From the NCBI RefSeq assembly GCF_016595465.1, contig NZ_JAENIK010000012.1:248001-312000 (forward strand): DNA of 64,000 nucleotides, given 5' to 3'. The notes beneath the pieces were generated by a model, which searched no databases, had not been told where the DNA came from, and saw only the letters and a list, made by a program, of their open reading frames with translations. Shown piece after piece: positions 27,449-38,000 of the stretch (positions are counted from its first letter, which is position 1; each line of letters opens with the position of its first letter). The position numbers and the translations under genes were made by a program. Source of the stretch: Luteolibacter yonseiensis. GTDB taxonomy: Bacteria; Verrucomicrobiota; Verrucomicrobiia; Verrucomicrobiales; Akkermansiaceae.

Positions 27449-27743
27449 TCCAGACGGTGGGTTGGAGGTTGGGCCCGAGAGGGAAGTGGGCGGAACAAGC
27501 TACCGTCTCATCCGGTATCTGCAACTGATGAAATCAAATGTGCGCTAGTGGTGGTGTTTGGCATCAGGAATTAATACCACATGTTGTGGTATGAAGTATT
27601 AAGGATTACTTAAGCAATATGCAGATGATCCAAGAAACGACTTCCGACGGATGAAACGGTGGGGTTTCCGAACTCCCGTACCATCTGAATCGGCAAAACA
27701 CTTTGCCAGCCGTGTTTTTTCTGTAATCCTCATCACACTTGTC
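27449..27743. promoter_or_regulatory. Divergent gap with a 19-bp palindrome
   Basis: This 295-bp region separates smc (minus) from the FN3-cyclophilin gene (plus). It contains ATACCACA (27574-27581) and TGTGGTAT (27585-27592), a perfect 8-bp inverted repeat with a 3-nt centre, within locally AT-rich DNA. This is the size expected of a dimeric repressor site. No further gene is seen here. Confidence 0.4.
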
Positions 27744-30047
27744 ATGTCCAGACGCTCTCTTTCCTTGCTATCCGTTCTCACCGTGTGCGGCTCCTCCTTT
27801 GGCATGGCTGCCACGGAGGTCCCAGCTCCCGCAGCGCCAACCGATCTGAAGGTGAAAGCCTTGGGAATCAACTCGTTCCAGCTCACTTGGAAAGACAATT
27901 CCACGAACGAGCTCGGTTGGGAGATTCTTGCCGCAGTCGGAAAGACGACTCCGAAACGTTACCGGATGTATGTGAAGCCGAACGCCACTTCGCTCGTGCT
28001 CGTGACCAACGAACTGGCCGGAAAGACCCTGAGTTTCCAAATCCGGGCCTATAACGGCGCGACGGCTCTGGAGAAATTCTCGAAGCCAACCGCGATTGTC
28101 TCCGCGACGGCGCTCAAATCCAAAACAACCGGGGCTCCCACGAATCTCGTGGTGAAATCCATCGAAGACGGCAGCGTCCATCTCGGTTGGAAAGACAACT
28201 CCACCGCCGAGGCGGGATATGTGATCGAATACAAGGAGACATCCGCAAAAAAATGGACGGCCATGTCGGCCGATCCCGGAATACAATTCAACGTGCCTGT
28301 TCCGAAGCTGGAACCGACGAAAAAATATTCGTTCCGGGTCAGGGGTGCTGTAGGCAATCCATTGAAATACACCGCTTATACCAACCAGGTCTCCGCCACG
28401 ACCGTGGCGTTCCAAGCTCCCACCGGTCTGGTTGTCCAACCGGTCGCGGAAGGGGAGTTCTCCTTCAAATGGAAGGATAACACGACCGCGGAAGCGGGCT
28501 ACGAACTTCAATACAAAGGACCTGACGATACGAAGTTCACTCCCCTCGATCCGTATTCCTCGGATACGACTTCCATTCCCAGCGTCCCGGGTGCCACCCC
28601 CAATGGGACCTACCAGTTCCAGCTCAGGGCGTTCCGCTTTGTCGGATCGACCAAGACCTACACGGGTTTCACTCCGGTCGTCTCGGCCAAGGCCAATCCG
28701 CTCATTGCCCCGACCGATCTGGTATCGAGCCTGCCTACGGACACTTCTGTCACCCTTACGTGGAAGAGTGCCTCCAAGGTGGCCACAGGGTATCAGATCC
28801 AATACCGTGAAGTGGGCGCGACCGACTTCAAAAGCGTCAGCACCGGGAAGGTTCTCACCTACAAGGTCGACAAGCTGGTCTCTGGAAAAACGTATGAATT
28901 CAAGGTCCGCAGCAACGTCGGTGAGGAATACTCCACGTTCACGGGAACGGCCCAGGGACTCACCAAGCACGGTTTCATCAGCGAATTGAATCCCCCGATC
29001 CTGACGGGAAACCAGTTTCTCTACTCGATCCAGACATCGTTCCCCACCGGAATCACCAATATGACCGTAACGGGACTGCCCGCCGGTCTGGTTTACAATT
29101 CCACGAGCCGGACGATCTCGGGGAAACTCACCACCGCGGGAACTTATACCGTCACTCTGAAGGTGACCTTCAGCGACGGCACGGTATCGACGCGGAGCCT
29201 GGTCCTGACTTCGGTGGGGACGAAACCGATCATCCTGCCACCCCACATCACTGTCGTCAGCGTTCCCCTCACGAAGCCACAAACCGTTCCGCTGACGGGC
29301 AGATTCGCGGATCTGGACACGCATGAAGCGGTTCGGGTGACGACAACGAAAGGAGTCTTCGATGTGATCCTTTATCCGGACTCCACACCGAAGACCGTTG
29401 AAAACTTCTTCAAATACGTTGATGCCAAGAGCTACGAAAACAGCTTCATCCATCGGTCACCGGCAAACTTCGTCGTCCAGGGTGGAGGATATACCCACAC
29501 CACCGCCGATGGTTTCAAGAGCATTCCCACCTTCGGCACCGTGGTGAACGAGCCAGGGCTCTCGAACGTCCGCGGCACCATCGCAATGGCGAAAGTCGGA
29601 GGACAGCCCAACAGCGCGACCTCGCAATTCTTCGTGAATGTCGTGGATTCCCTTGGTCTTGACAGCGACAACGGCGGTTTCACGGTTTTCGGCCGGGTCC
29701 CTTCAAGCGGGATGACGGTGGTGGACAACATCAACGACCTGCCCACCGCGGATTATAACATCACGGTCGGAGCGAACGTGGTTCCGTTAACAGACCTGCC
29801 GGTGGATGCTCCCACCGCACCGGCCGTCCTTGATCCAGCCCAACTGGTGAAGATCACATCGGTGGTGGATGCTCCGATTCTCACCTACAGCGTTCTTCCG
29901 CAGGATTCCTCCATCGCCACGGCTGTCCTTGATGGCACGAATGTGGTCATCACCGCTGTTTCCAAGGGAAGCACGACCATTCAGGTGACCGCCACCGATC
30001 TCGACGGCCTGTCGGTCTCCCAATATATCCCGGTCACGGTGCCGTAA
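27744..30047 (+). CDS. Secreted FN3-repeat cyclophilin fusion
   Basis: 767 residues from the ATG at 27744, which opens a signal peptide (MSRRSLSLLSVLTVCGSS); an ATG 31 codons upstream is less likely. Four fibronectin-III domains follow (starting near 34, 130, 225 and 322), the first three sharing a 'WKDNSTxExGxxI' core. Next come a putative Ig (He_PIG-like) domain (415-495, GLVYNSTSRTISGKLTTAGT), a cyclophilin isomerase domain (529-680: RVTTTKGVFDVILYPDSTPK, FIHRSPANFVVQGGG, NSATSQFFVNVVDS), and a C-terminal Big_2-like Ig fold. His-Arg and Gln of the active site are kept, so the isomerase may work. A clear terminator follows. Likely extracellular. Confidence 0.9.
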   Translation: MSRRSLSLLSVLTVCGSSFGMAATEVPAPAAPTDLKVKALGINSFQLTWKDNSTNELGWEILAAVGKTTPKRYRMYVKPNATSLVLVTNELAGKTLSFQIRAYNGATALEKFSKPTAIVSATALKSKTTGAPTNLVVKSIEDGSVHLGWKDNSTAEAGYVIEYKETSAKKWTAMSADPGIQFNVPVPKLEPTKKYSFRVRGAVGNPLKYTAYTNQVSATTVAFQAPTGLVVQPVAEGEFSFKWKDNTTAEAGYELQYKGPDDTKFTPLDPYSSDTTSIPSVPGATPNGTYQFQLRAFRFVGSTKTYTGFTPVVSAKANPLIAPTDLVSSLPTDTSVTLTWKSASKVATGYQIQYREVGATDFKSVSTGKVLTYKVDKLVSGKTYEFKVRSNVGEEYSTFTGTAQGLTKHGFISELNPPILTGNQFLYSIQTSFPTGITNMTVTGLPAGLVYNSTSRTISGKLTTAGTYTVTLKVTFSDGTVSTRSLVLTSVGTKPIILPPHITVVSVPLTKPQTVPLTGRFADLDTHEAVRVTTTKGVFDVILYPDSTPKTVENFFKYVDAKSYENSFIHRSPANFVVQGGGYTHTTADGFKSIPTFGTVVNEPGLSNVRGTIAMAKVGGQPNSATSQFFVNVVDSLGLDSDNGGFTVFGRVPSSGMTVVDNINDLPTADYNITVGANVVPLTDLPVDAPTAPAVLDPAQLVKITSVVDAPILTYSVLPQDSSIATAVLDGTNVVITAVSKGSTTIQVTATDLDGLSVSQYIPVTVP

Positions 30048-30076
30048 AGGCCGCACACACCTCTATCTAGCGCGGG

Positions 30077-30107
30077 GCCCTCAAGGATGTTGAGGGCTCC
30101 GTTTTTT
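30077..30107 (+). terminator. Rho-independent terminator after the FN3-cyclophilin gene
   Basis: GCCCTCAA (30077-30084) pairs with TTGAGGGC (30090-30097) over a 5-nt loop, and six T follow at 30102-30107. It lies 30 bp past the stop codon. Confidence 0.9.
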
Positions 30108-30372
30108 GTTACCACACCAGAAGCAGAGCATTTTCAACACTCCCGGGATTTCCGCAGGACCTGGATCCCGTCGGGACGGAGGTCAGAATGATGGCGCTTC
30201 ACGGCCAGGCCCTTAAAAGCAGCGAGTTCATCGGCAGGACGGAGCGGAATTTTCCATGCGACCGATCTGGTGAATCTGAAAGCAACGGCTTATCGCATAT
30301 CCATCTCCCCTCCCGGTTAATGGAAATCGCATCGACGGTCATACCGATGGCCCGAGCAATTATCCGATGGGT
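30108..30372. other. Convergent intergenic region, no gene seen
   Basis: Together with the terminator before it, this is about 325 bp between convergent genes. A plus-strand open frame from 30188 runs into the antisense of the VWA gene and has no signal, family motif or Shine-Dalgarno. I see no RNA gene or repeat. Confidence 0.5.
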
Positions 30373-33060
30373 TCATTTTCTCTCCTTTGCGCGCTGGAAC
30401 CGCGCGCTTCTCGACGACTCTTCCGGCGGGACTGCGGGGCTTGTTTCGGATTCCACCTCGGGGGAGGGAGTCACCTCCTTCACAGGGAGGGGTTTCTGTT
30501 TCACGATCTTCCCGATCTTTGCAGCCGGTGCCCGCCGGGGCAGTGCGAGCATGGGCATTTTCCACCCTGTCCTCGTGAGCAGGGCCTCCGCCAGCGTGAG
30601 CAGCACCAGTGCGATCCCCAATGGGAGGCGCAGCGAAGTCTCTGCGACAAAAGGAGGCCGCTGCCAGGCTTTTGAAATATCCAGCAGCTCGCGGCCGCCG
30701 GTCTGATTGGAAACCGTGCGCAACTCCGCCAGCCGTTCGGGGTCGAACGACCATTCGACGGATGAGCCGACACTCAACGGGCCGAACTGCAATGCGTTCC
30801 CCCCCACCTGTACTGCCCCGCGCACGATGCTGCCCTCGTCCAGATCGCGTGTCAGAGAGAAATGACCCGGTGCGATCCTCCTCCATGGCAGATCGAGCGT
30901 GGCGCCGCCGATGTCGTCCTGCAGCCGGACCTTCGGAGGCATAGCGGAAAGTTTTTGAGACCACAGCGAGGTATCGTAGAGCAGGTCGAGGGTGAGTCTC
31001 GTGCCATCCAGGCGATGCCGCAGGGCGATGCCCGGCGGAGTGTCCTCGCCCATCAGGAAACGTCCCATCGTCTGCAGAAAGTCCCCGTAGCCAGGCCAGT
31101 TTCTGGCAGTTTCCGAAAATTCTCCTCCCAGGGGAAATGAAACCGCCGCGCTCCTTCCCAGTCCGCGTCGTGTGTGGGCTACCAGCGGCGCGAGATATTC
31201 GTCCGTGGAGACCAGCGAAACCGTCGCATCCTCACGGGCGTAAGAGAGGTTGTAGCCGTCCGCCTGTTTGAACCAGTCGATGGCTTTCGGAGAGATCTCC
31301 GACCAGCGTCCGGTCGCCTGGGCACCGACAGGCTCCTTGATGAAAGCGGACCTGGCGATGGTGACGGTTTCCTGTGCGAAGATCCGGGGGATGTCCATCG
31401 GCTGGTCTGAAAAGAAGATCCGGCCGTTTCCGCGTTTCGCGACATCGACGAGAAGGGCGGAATCCACATCCTTGTCCGTACCCAGTCCGATGACGGAGAG
31501 GGACGCGCTGTTGTCCGTCATTTCCTTGATGAGATTCTTGTAGTCGCCCGGTTCCTCTGAATCCTGCGCGTCGGAAAACAGGATGACGTGCCGTGTGCCC
31601 GCCGGTGATTTTTTCAACTCGTCCCATGCGGCCTTGAGTCCGTTGTAAACGAAGATGCCGCCTCCTGCCGAACGGATCTTGCGGGTTCTCGCCATCAGTT
31701 CGGGTTTCCTGTTGCCAACGGTTGTCAAAGGAATCGTCGTCGTCGGCTCGCTGTCGACGGCGAACACGGCGACCTGGTCCAGCGGTCCCAGCAGATCGAT
31801 GGCATTTGCCGCTCCGGAGTTGGCGAGATCCATCTTGGTCCTGCCGCCACCGACCTCGACACTCATCGAGCCGGAGCGGTCCATCACGACGGCCAGCGCC
31901 ACCGCCAGTTTGCGATGTTCGGACTTCAGCTCCATGGACACCGGCAACAGGGCATCGATGGGGGACTGGAAGTATCCTCCGGAGCCGAAGGAATGGTCCC
32001 CGCCAGCCATCATCAGGCCGCCACCCTGTTCGCGCACGAAGAAATCCAGCGATTTCATGAAATCTGAGGGAATCTCATGGGCCGGCACGTTGTTCAGGAT
32101 CACGGCCCGTGCTCCGGCCAGAAGTCCGGGTTTCAACGCGGACGGGTCACTCACGGTTTCAACCGTGAAGTTCATCGCCGTCAGAGCCTTGGCGACCGGG
32201 TCATCCTGATAGCGTGTCGCCAGCAGGATGCGCGGGCCGCCGGTGATCTCGATCCAGCGCGTGGCCCGGTTGTTTCCCGGATGGGCGTCGTTTTCGGGGC
32301 GGATCTCAGCCTGGTATTCGAAGCCGCCGCCACGGGCGATGCGGTCGGTGAATTCCACCGTGCCGATGCCGTTGGCGAGTGTGACCGACGACTCGGTCAA
32401 CGTCTGCCCGTTCCGTCTCAAAATCAGGGGAACCACTCCATCCGCCGCTCCCCGGACAGTGATGGAGATCAAAAACGGTTCTCCCACCTGAACCCGCTCC
32501 GGAAACCCGATGCGTGCGATCCGGAAATCGTTCTCCTTTTCCTCACGGATCAGACGGAAATCCAACGGGATTCCGCGTGCCTGCAACTGTCCGGAAGCTT
32601 CCTGGAGCGGCTCCGTGGAATAACCGTCTGTGAAGACCAGCACGCGCGAAGGACGTTTTTCATCGGTTTGTGCGGCGATGGATTGCAGGGCAAGCCCTGT
32701 TTGCGTGAGCTTGCGCGACCCGGTGAATGACGAACCGTCCGCACCCATTTCCGCGACCTCCGTGGCGTAGTTGATGAAATGAAGGGTGTCGCGGTGGCCG
32801 GGTTTGGACGATTCCAACAGCTTCTCCCATTCCGGCAGCCCTTTATCGATGAGATCTTCGGTCGAATCGGAACGGTCCAGGAGAACGTAAAGATCCAGCG
32901 AGTTCTGCTGATGCCGGATCACCGGCTCCGCCAATGCGACGATCGCAAGGACCATCAGGGCAGCCCGCAACGGCGCGTGCAGCTTCAGTCCGCGCCAGAA
33001 CCACCCCGCCAGAGCGAGCGCGGGGATGAGGAGGAAGTATTCCGGAGCGGTGAAGGTCAT
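30373..33060 (-). CDS. VWA / GATase1-like membrane protein of a MoxR-type operon
   Basis: 895 residues. Two N-terminal helices (~8-25 and 34-50), then a first VWA-like domain with degenerate metal site (YVLLDRSDST, ~57), an Ig-like part, a glutamine-amidotransferase-like domain (~270-370, PRILLATRYQDDP, AVILNNVPAHEIP, GGGLMMAGGDHSF), and a second VWA with a good MIDAS start (AVVMDRSGSMSVE, ~390; later HVILFSDAQDSEE). A C-terminal helix lies near 815-835. It is the last gene of the operon that starts with MoxR at 47492, 64 bp after the BatA-like gene. Such proteins face the periplasm and are thought to act with MoxR in assembly or stress tolerance; the exact job is unknown. Confidence 0.88.
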   Translation of the reverse strand: MTFTAPEYFLLIPALALAGWFWRGLKLHAPLRAALMVLAIVALAEPVIRHQQNSLDLYVLLDRSDSTEDLIDKGLPEWEKLLESSKPGHRDTLHFINYATEVAEMGADGSSFTGSRKLTQTGLALQSIAAQTDEKRPSRVLVFTDGYSTEPLQEASGQLQARGIPLDFRLIREEKENDFRIARIGFPERVQVGEPFLISITVRGAADGVVPLILRRNGQTLTESSVTLANGIGTVEFTDRIARGGGFEYQAEIRPENDAHPGNNRATRWIEITGGPRILLATRYQDDPVAKALTAMNFTVETVSDPSALKPGLLAGARAVILNNVPAHEIPSDFMKSLDFFVREQGGGLMMAGGDHSFGSGGYFQSPIDALLPVSMELKSEHRKLAVALAVVMDRSGSMSVEVGGGRTKMDLANSGAANAIDLLGPLDQVAVFAVDSEPTTTIPLTTVGNRKPELMARTRKIRSAGGGIFVYNGLKAAWDELKKSPAGTRHVILFSDAQDSEEPGDYKNLIKEMTDNSASLSVIGLGTDKDVDSALLVDVAKRGNGRIFFSDQPMDIPRIFAQETVTIARSAFIKEPVGAQATGRWSEISPKAIDWFKQADGYNLSYAREDATVSLVSTDEYLAPLVAHTRRGLGRSAAVSFPLGGEFSETARNWPGYGDFLQTMGRFLMGEDTPPGIALRHRLDGTRLTLDLLYDTSLWSQKLSAMPPKVRLQDDIGGATLDLPWRRIAPGHFSLTRDLDEGSIVRGAVQVGGNALQFGPLSVGSSVEWSFDPERLAELRTVSNQTGGRELLDISKAWQRPPFVAETSLRLPLGIALVLLTLAEALLTRTGWKMPMLALPRRAPAAKIGKIVKQKPLPVKEVTPSPEVESETSPAVPPEESSRSARFQRAKERK

Positions 33061-33124
33061 GGGTGGAGATGGGTGTCCCGGCTTTCGGATTCGGAGAAAG
33101 CGTTGGCGGCATTCCGTCGGGTCG

Positions 33125-34894
33125 TCATGCGGTGGCGGTTTTGCGGGTGTTGAATCTCCATGATACCAGCAGCGCGGTGATCAAAAGGATGATCCAGACA
33201 CGCCAGAGGGGATCAGGTTGGGTGTGGCGCCGGATGCCGGACTGGCTGGCGTCCGTGACGGCACCGGATTTTCCACAGGCGGAGAAGTCCGCCTCACGTG
33301 TATCCGCGAAGGAGACCGCCGCGTCGAGCAGGGTGGTTTCGTTCTGACGGATCGTCAGGAAACCTGGCGTGGCGGGCGCGTGCATGAGTGAGGCGGGAAC
33401 CGGGAGTTTTTTCCCCACCGGATCGGTGACCGTCGCTTCAAGGGGAACACCGGGAAGGCTGGTGATCCGCAGGGGTTGGCCGGTTTCCAGGTTCAGCCTT
33501 GATGGCGAAACCTTGGCAGCACGGATGGACTCGGCGAAGCGGTGCAGCAGGACGATGAACGCCGGTTGGTTTTCGGCATTGGAAAGACGGAGATCGAAAT
33601 TGAAACAAAGCTGCCGGGTTGCGGGTTGCTTGTCGGTCGCGGGTTTTTCCCTGAGGAAGATCAACGGCCGCTTCTCCTGCCACAGCAGCACGCTATCGCT
33701 GGGCAGCCTTTCGAGCTGGATGGTCTCGCGGACGAGCAACGACTGCCAGTTGAGTCCGTCGAGCAGCGGGCCCGCCTCCGCGACGATGCCTCCCTTGAGG
33801 TAGGCTCCGGTACGGGTGCTGTCTTCCACGAATACGATGGAATTCCCTTTTGGTGGCACCGGGTCCAACGGGTCATATGAGGTGATCGCAAGATCCGCCG
33901 TGGCGGCATCGTTCGTCGATGCCGCATGGTCCAGCGCCTCAAGGAGTTTCGCAGTCAGATCGGCGAAGGCCGGAGAGGTCGCGGTGAAGAGTTCGATTTT
34001 TTTCGGCTGGGGGGCGACCAGCGGCAGGGTGTCGTCCAGAGTGAACCTGTCGGGGGACAAGACGAGCCTTACATTTCCGGCCCCCTCGGGAAAAGCGCTC
34101 TGAAGGGTGACCAAGGCCCCGCCTTCAAGGCGGAAGGACCGCGGTTCCGTGCTGCCGTTGGAAGTTTGCAGCGACCATGTGCGATCCACGGGGGTTTTCG
34201 AATAGTTCCTTACCAAAGCTTTCCAAACGAGAGAACCTTCCTCCGTGGAGAAGCTGACTCCGGTGAATCCGACGTTGGCGATGGCTTCTCCAACCGCGAG
34301 AATCCGGGCGCCGAACGGCAGCGATTCGGCGGGTGTGTCTGTCAGGTAGATCACCGTTCCCTCGCGGGCCACGAGCGAACGGGCGAGGCGGAGGGCCTGG
34401 GTGGGATCGGTCAGTCCATCCAGCGGCTGCCACTTTTCCAATGCCGTTTTCAGTTCATCCAATGATTCTCCCGCATAAACCCGGGGCCGGCCGGGAGCGG
34501 ACTCGATGACCGTGAACTCGATGGCCGAGGCGGGACCTTGGAAACCCGGCAGCACCGCGGACAGCCGTTCGATTCCTTCTTTTTTGAAAACACCCATGGA
34601 AGCGGAGGAGTCCAGCACCACGGCGATCCGCTGGACGCTGCCCTCCTTTTGCAAACGGGGTTCGGCGAGGAACCACGCGAGCAGGAGGATCGCCAACAAC
34701 TGCATCCATAATGGCACGGAAGGAATGATGCGCTCGAGCCGTCTGCCGCTCGCCGCGTCGCGCCGGGTGCGTTCCAGAAGAAAAAGTGTCGAAACAGGCA
34801 GTTCGATGGCCTTCCTCTGGAGAAAATGGATCGCCAGCACGGCGGGGATGCCGAGCAGGGCGAGGAGTCCGAGAGGATTGGCGAGAGTGGGCAT
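33125..34894 (-). CDS. BatA domain / VWA membrane protein
   Basis: 589 residues. The first ~80 residues form the BatA N-terminal domain: MPTLANPLGLLALLGIPAVL with a helix, FLQRKAIELPVSTLFLL, then a second helix (LWMQLLAILLLAWFL). A VWA domain follows (IAVVLDSSASMGVF, ~90), with GTVIYLTDTPAESLPFG further on. A beta-rich middle and one C-terminal helix (VWIILLITALLVSW) complete the plan. This is the layout of aerotolerance/Bat-type proteins. It belongs with MoxR, DUF58 and the larger VWA protein, but a 6-kb delta-60 gene separates it from DUF58. Normally these genes are contiguous. Confidence 0.9.
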   Translation of the reverse strand: MPTLANPLGLLALLGIPAVLAIHFLQRKAIELPVSTLFLLERTRRDAASGRRLERIIPSVPLWMQLLAILLLAWFLAEPRLQKEGSVQRIAVVLDSSASMGVFKKEGIERLSAVLPGFQGPASAIEFTVIESAPGRPRVYAGESLDELKTALEKWQPLDGLTDPTQALRLARSLVAREGTVIYLTDTPAESLPFGARILAVGEAIANVGFTGVSFSTEEGSLVWKALVRNYSKTPVDRTWSLQTSNGSTEPRSFRLEGGALVTLQSAFPEGAGNVRLVLSPDRFTLDDTLPLVAPQPKKIELFTATSPAFADLTAKLLEALDHAASTNDAATADLAITSYDPLDPVPPKGNSIVFVEDSTRTGAYLKGGIVAEAGPLLDGLNWQSLLVRETIQLERLPSDSVLLWQEKRPLIFLREKPATDKQPATRQLCFNFDLRLSNAENQPAFIVLLHRFAESIRAAKVSPSRLNLETGQPLRITSLPGVPLEATVTDPVGKKLPVPASLMHAPATPGFLTIRQNETTLLDAAVSFADTREADFSACGKSGAVTDASQSGIRRHTQPDPLWRVWIILLITALLVSWRFNTRKTATA

Positions 34895-35043
34895 GAACAG
34901 GCTGATTCAGACGCGGGATGAAATTGGATGCCACGGAACCGCTTCACGAGGAGAATCGCTGGCTTGGTGGAATTTCATGTTTCAATAGATGTCTTGTGGA
35001 TGACTGCGCCCCGCCGGGAGCATGTGTTGGGAGTCGGACCGGA

Positions 35044-38000
35044 TCATGGCGCGGTGACGGTCAAACGCATGTAGAGTTTCTTCCTGTCCGCCATCGGCAC
35101 GGAGAAGGTCCGTTGCGGGGTGGTGTTCATGTCAGCCGCAGGGTGCCAGTCCGTCAGGTTTTCACTCCACTGCGCGCCGTAGGTGATGCCTCCGGTCCCG
35201 GCGGGCGGGGTGAAGGTGGCGGTGAGGTCTCCTCCCACAAGCAGAGGTTGCGGAAGCTGGTGGGCATCGGGTGCCTTGGGATCGAGACCGAAGGCGTATT
35301 CGATGAGATTGGCGAGCCCGTCATGGTCGGAGTCGGCGTTGTCCGCTCCGTTCCCCGTGTTCGCGGGGGAGCCGAACTGGCTCTGCCGCCAGGCCGCGAG
35401 GGGAGTGCTGGCGTTTCCGAAAGCTGTCACGGTTTCCACCAGACTCGTGCCGAAGCCCTCCATCCGGCCGCGGGCCCGCAACAAACCGCCGGTGGGAAGG
35501 TTCAAGCCCGTGAGCCGCCAATCCGCCGTGGTTCCCACCCGGGTCGCTTTGCCCAAAGGAGTATAGTTTTTACCACCGTCCGTGCTCAGTTCCAACGTGA
35601 CATGTGAGACTTCCGGCGAACTGCCGCCACGTGTCCACGTTACTTGTGTCGCATCCGGAACTTCCAAGGTTTGTGTCGCGGGAGAGTTGATGATGCGGGC
35701 GATGCGCACGCGGGAAACGGGAAATTGCACGGCATTCGGTTGGAATTTGTTGAACCCTCCGCCGAACAACACCTGCCCGTCTGTCTGCTGCGCCACGCAG
35801 AACACGTTTCCATCCGCTCCGGGATTGAATCCGGGATCGACGTTTCCGTCGGCTTGAAGTCGTGCGATGAACGAGCGGTTGGTGGAAATATCGGCCCCAT
35901 TGGGTGTGAGCATGATGAACCCACCGCCGACAAGAATGCCGTGATCTGCCTGCAGCGCCATGCAATAGACTCTTCCGTGGAAGTTGGGATCGAAATCCAT
36001 GTCCAGCGTGCCATCCGAGTGGAGGCGCGCCATCCCGTTCCGTCTCACCGCCGGGGCCATGGCGGGTGGGAGAAACGTTCCGAAGTCGCCACCCAGCAGG
36101 ATCTTGCCGTCCGGCTGAACCAACACGCTGTTGACCACGGAATTCACACCGGGATCGAAGTTCTGATCCAAAGTGCCGTCGGCATTCACCCTGGCGATGC
36201 GGTTGCGTGTGGTGGCGACAGCCGAGCCGTTCGGTTGGAGTGTGGTGAAGTAGCCACCCAGCAGGACCTTGCCGTCGGATTGGACCACGACACTGGAGAC
36301 GTAGGCGTTCGCAGTGGGATTGAAAACCGGGTCGACTGTTCCGTCGGGATTGAGCCGTGCGATGCGGTTGCGGACGCCTCCCGTGGAGCCGCTTGAATGG
36401 ACTGTCGTGAAGTACCCGCCCATGATTATTTTTTCATCTGCCTGTATTGCCAGACTCCGGACGTCAGCGTTCGCGGCAGCATGGAAATCCTGGTCCAGCG
36501 TTCCATCCGCATTGAGACGCGCGATGTAGCCGCGGTTGGTGGGATTCGCCGCGCCATTCGGCCGCAGCGTGGTGAACCTGCCTCCCAGAATGATCTTTCC
36601 ATCGGCTTGAACGGCAAGACAGAAGACATAACCATCGGCACCGGGGTCGAAGCCCCTGTCAAGGGAACCGTCCGCATGGAGCCGTGCGATGCCGTTGCGC
36701 GGCACGCTTTGAACCGATGTGAAATTTCCAGCAATGATGATCCTGCCGTCAGGCTGGATCGCCGTGGCATAGATGGAGGTGGTGCCGAAATCGTACAAAC
36801 TGCCGCCGGGATTGGCGACAAGGGAATCCAGGTCACCAGGGCCCATGGGGCGGCGCGTGACGGTCACGGTGTATGTTTTCACCGTCACTCCATCCTGCGC
36901 TGTGACGCGGACCTCGATGGTGTTGGAGCCCACTATGAGGTTCAAATCGTCACTGGATATGCCGGAGGCCACGGTCACGTAGCTTTCCCCATTCACCCGG
37001 ACCCGGATGCTGGCATTGGTTTCCTTTTGAACGGGCGTCACCGCGATGCTGGTCTGGCCAAACGCGACACTGGTGGAGTATGACAAGGTGTCGGCAGAAA
37101 AGACCGGATCAAGCATCCCGACGCTGGGATGCAGCGAAACCAGATCCGCATCGTTAGAAATGAAGCCGGTGCCATGGATGTTGAACTGGAATGAGCCCTC
37201 GTCCCCGTCGCCATTGGTGAAGCTCACCACCGCCTCGCGCGGGCCTGTCGCACTCGGATCGAAGAGGATCGTGAACGACGTGCTGTCACCACCCGCGACC
37301 GTCGGGGCAGGCTGGTGAAGCACGGTGAAGTCCGCCGCGTCCGCACCACTGATGGTGACATTTCCCACCGCGAGGCCGGCCGCGCCCGTATTGGAAATCA
37401 TGAATGAAAGGCTGCGGGTGGAACCGATGCCGGAGACCGTGACCGTGCCGAAGTCGGTGTTGTCCGCAGTGGAAGGGACGACGCTGCCGTTGGTGATGGC
37501 CACGCTGTTTCCTGAAACGGAGATCTCGGGTTCGGGAGAAACGCCGTAAGTGATGATCGTCTGCATCATGCCGGCGGAGCCGTTTCTCCAACCGCAGGAG
37601 GTGCGGCCACGGGCACGGATCAGGCCGCCGGGCAAAGAAAGATCCGTCAGCTGCCAGCCGCCATTGATGCGTGTGCCGGCGCCCAGGAGCGTGTAGCTCG
37701 TTCCGTTGTCCGTGGATATTTCAAAGGTGACCTGTTCCACTTCGGGGGACGAACCGCCGCGCATCCACCGGATGCGGGTTGCGTCCGGCACCGTCAGCTG
37801 CTGTGTGGCGGGATCGTTGATGATCCGGGCAAAACCTCTGCGTGGAAATCCCTCGACCGAGCCATTTGGGTAGAGCGCGGAAAAACCGCCGCCCAGCAAT
37901 ACCTTGCCATCCGCCTGCTGCGCCACGTTGAGGACGTCCGAATCGGGGTTCGGATCAAAGTCGATGTCCAAGGTGCCATCCGGATTGAGACGTGCGATTT

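Noticed and set aside
30188..30706. 172-aa plus-strand frame after the terminator
   Set aside because: Mostly antisense to the VWA gene; Ser/Arg-rich without signal or motif.
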